This document shows positions 63,911 to 64,000 of a DNA stretch of 64,000 nt, piece by piece; position 1 is the first letter of the stretch; the number at the start of each line of letters is the position of its first letter. Location of the stretch: positions 2,154,942-2,218,941 of the forward strand of contig NZ_KE150412.1 in NCBI RefSeq assembly GCF_000411255.1. The letters run 5' to 3'. The notes beneath the pieces are model-generated. The model was given only the letters and a program-made list of their open reading frames with translations. It made no database searches and was not told the DNA's origin. The position numbers and the translations under genes were made by a program. Source of the DNA: Paenibacillus sp. HGH0039. GTDB lineage: Bacteria > Bacillota > Bacilli > Paenibacillales > NBRC-103111.

Positions 63911-64000
63911 AAGCCAACCACCTCTGGATAATACTGGTCCGTTCTACTCAAAGGGCCGAGCAGCCTGTGAAACAGGATTCCCGGCCGCTTTCATGCGGAT

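Noticed and set aside
1-64000. CRISPR arrays, transposons, prophage and toxin-antitoxin pairs
   Set aside because: I saw no regularly spaced direct repeats, transposase or integrase motifs, or small overlapping toxin-antitoxin genes anywhere in the window.

Overview
The window looks like ordinary chromosomal backbone of a Paenibacillus or a close relative (Bacillota, Paenibacillaceae). The evidence is a moderately high GC content with strong AGGAGG-type ribosome sites, an S-layer (SLH) protein, a LytR-CpsA-Psr protein, YesM/YesN sensor-regulator genes beside an Lpl-type sugar importer, a glutamate-1-semialdehyde aminomutase, a UvsE endonuclease, a purine riboswitch and a BirA-type operator. 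I see no phage, insertion sequence, CRISPR array or tRNA. Most genes are on the minus strand.

Layout. 1-130: leader and promoter of an rRNA operon that continues off the left edge. 300-5161: two surface-protein genes (an SLH protein and a large Ig-like protein). 5393-14701: a block whose order (MoxR ATPase, DUF58, transglutaminase, guaA, purine permease) matches what I recall as yeaC-yeaD-yebA-guaA-pbuG of Bacillus subtilis; the permease is preceded by a purine riboswitch with unusual loops. 14774-19940: polysaccharide deacetylase, a nucleotidyltransferase, a Gfo/Idh/MocA oxidoreductase, a Bcp peroxiredoxin and a secreted repeat protein. 20093-25571: a three-gene ABC exporter, an LCP protein and GSA aminomutase. 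25874-32969: YesM/YesN-type regulators and an Lpl-type carbohydrate importer. 33181-36296: bioB with a BirA-like operator, and a sugar isomerase-like gene divergent from an AraC regulator. 36557-44772: IMPase, an HPr-kinase-like/S26-peptidase-like pair, fabI, uvsE, ddl and an amidase-domain protein. 45040-53724: aconitase with its promoter, a DUF1272 protein, a CDF transporter, an IclR regulator, an alpha/beta hydrolase and an elongated superoxide dismutase.

53994-62390 is the most coherent accessory system: seven co-directional genes for 2-aminoethylphosphonate (AEP) import (binding lipoprotein, ATPase, fused permease) and breakdown (PhnW transaminase, PhnX phosphonatase), followed by a saccharopine-dehydrogenase-like oxidoreductase with no role in the textbook PhnW/PhnX route and a DeoR-type regulator. 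62725-63910 holds folE overlapping a TetR-type regulator gene.

The items most worth following are the oxidoreductase in the AEP cluster, the orphan HPr-kinase-like/S26 pair, the three-part superoxide dismutase, the variant purine riboswitch and the TetR-folE overlap. All functional calls come from reading motifs; no database search was run.
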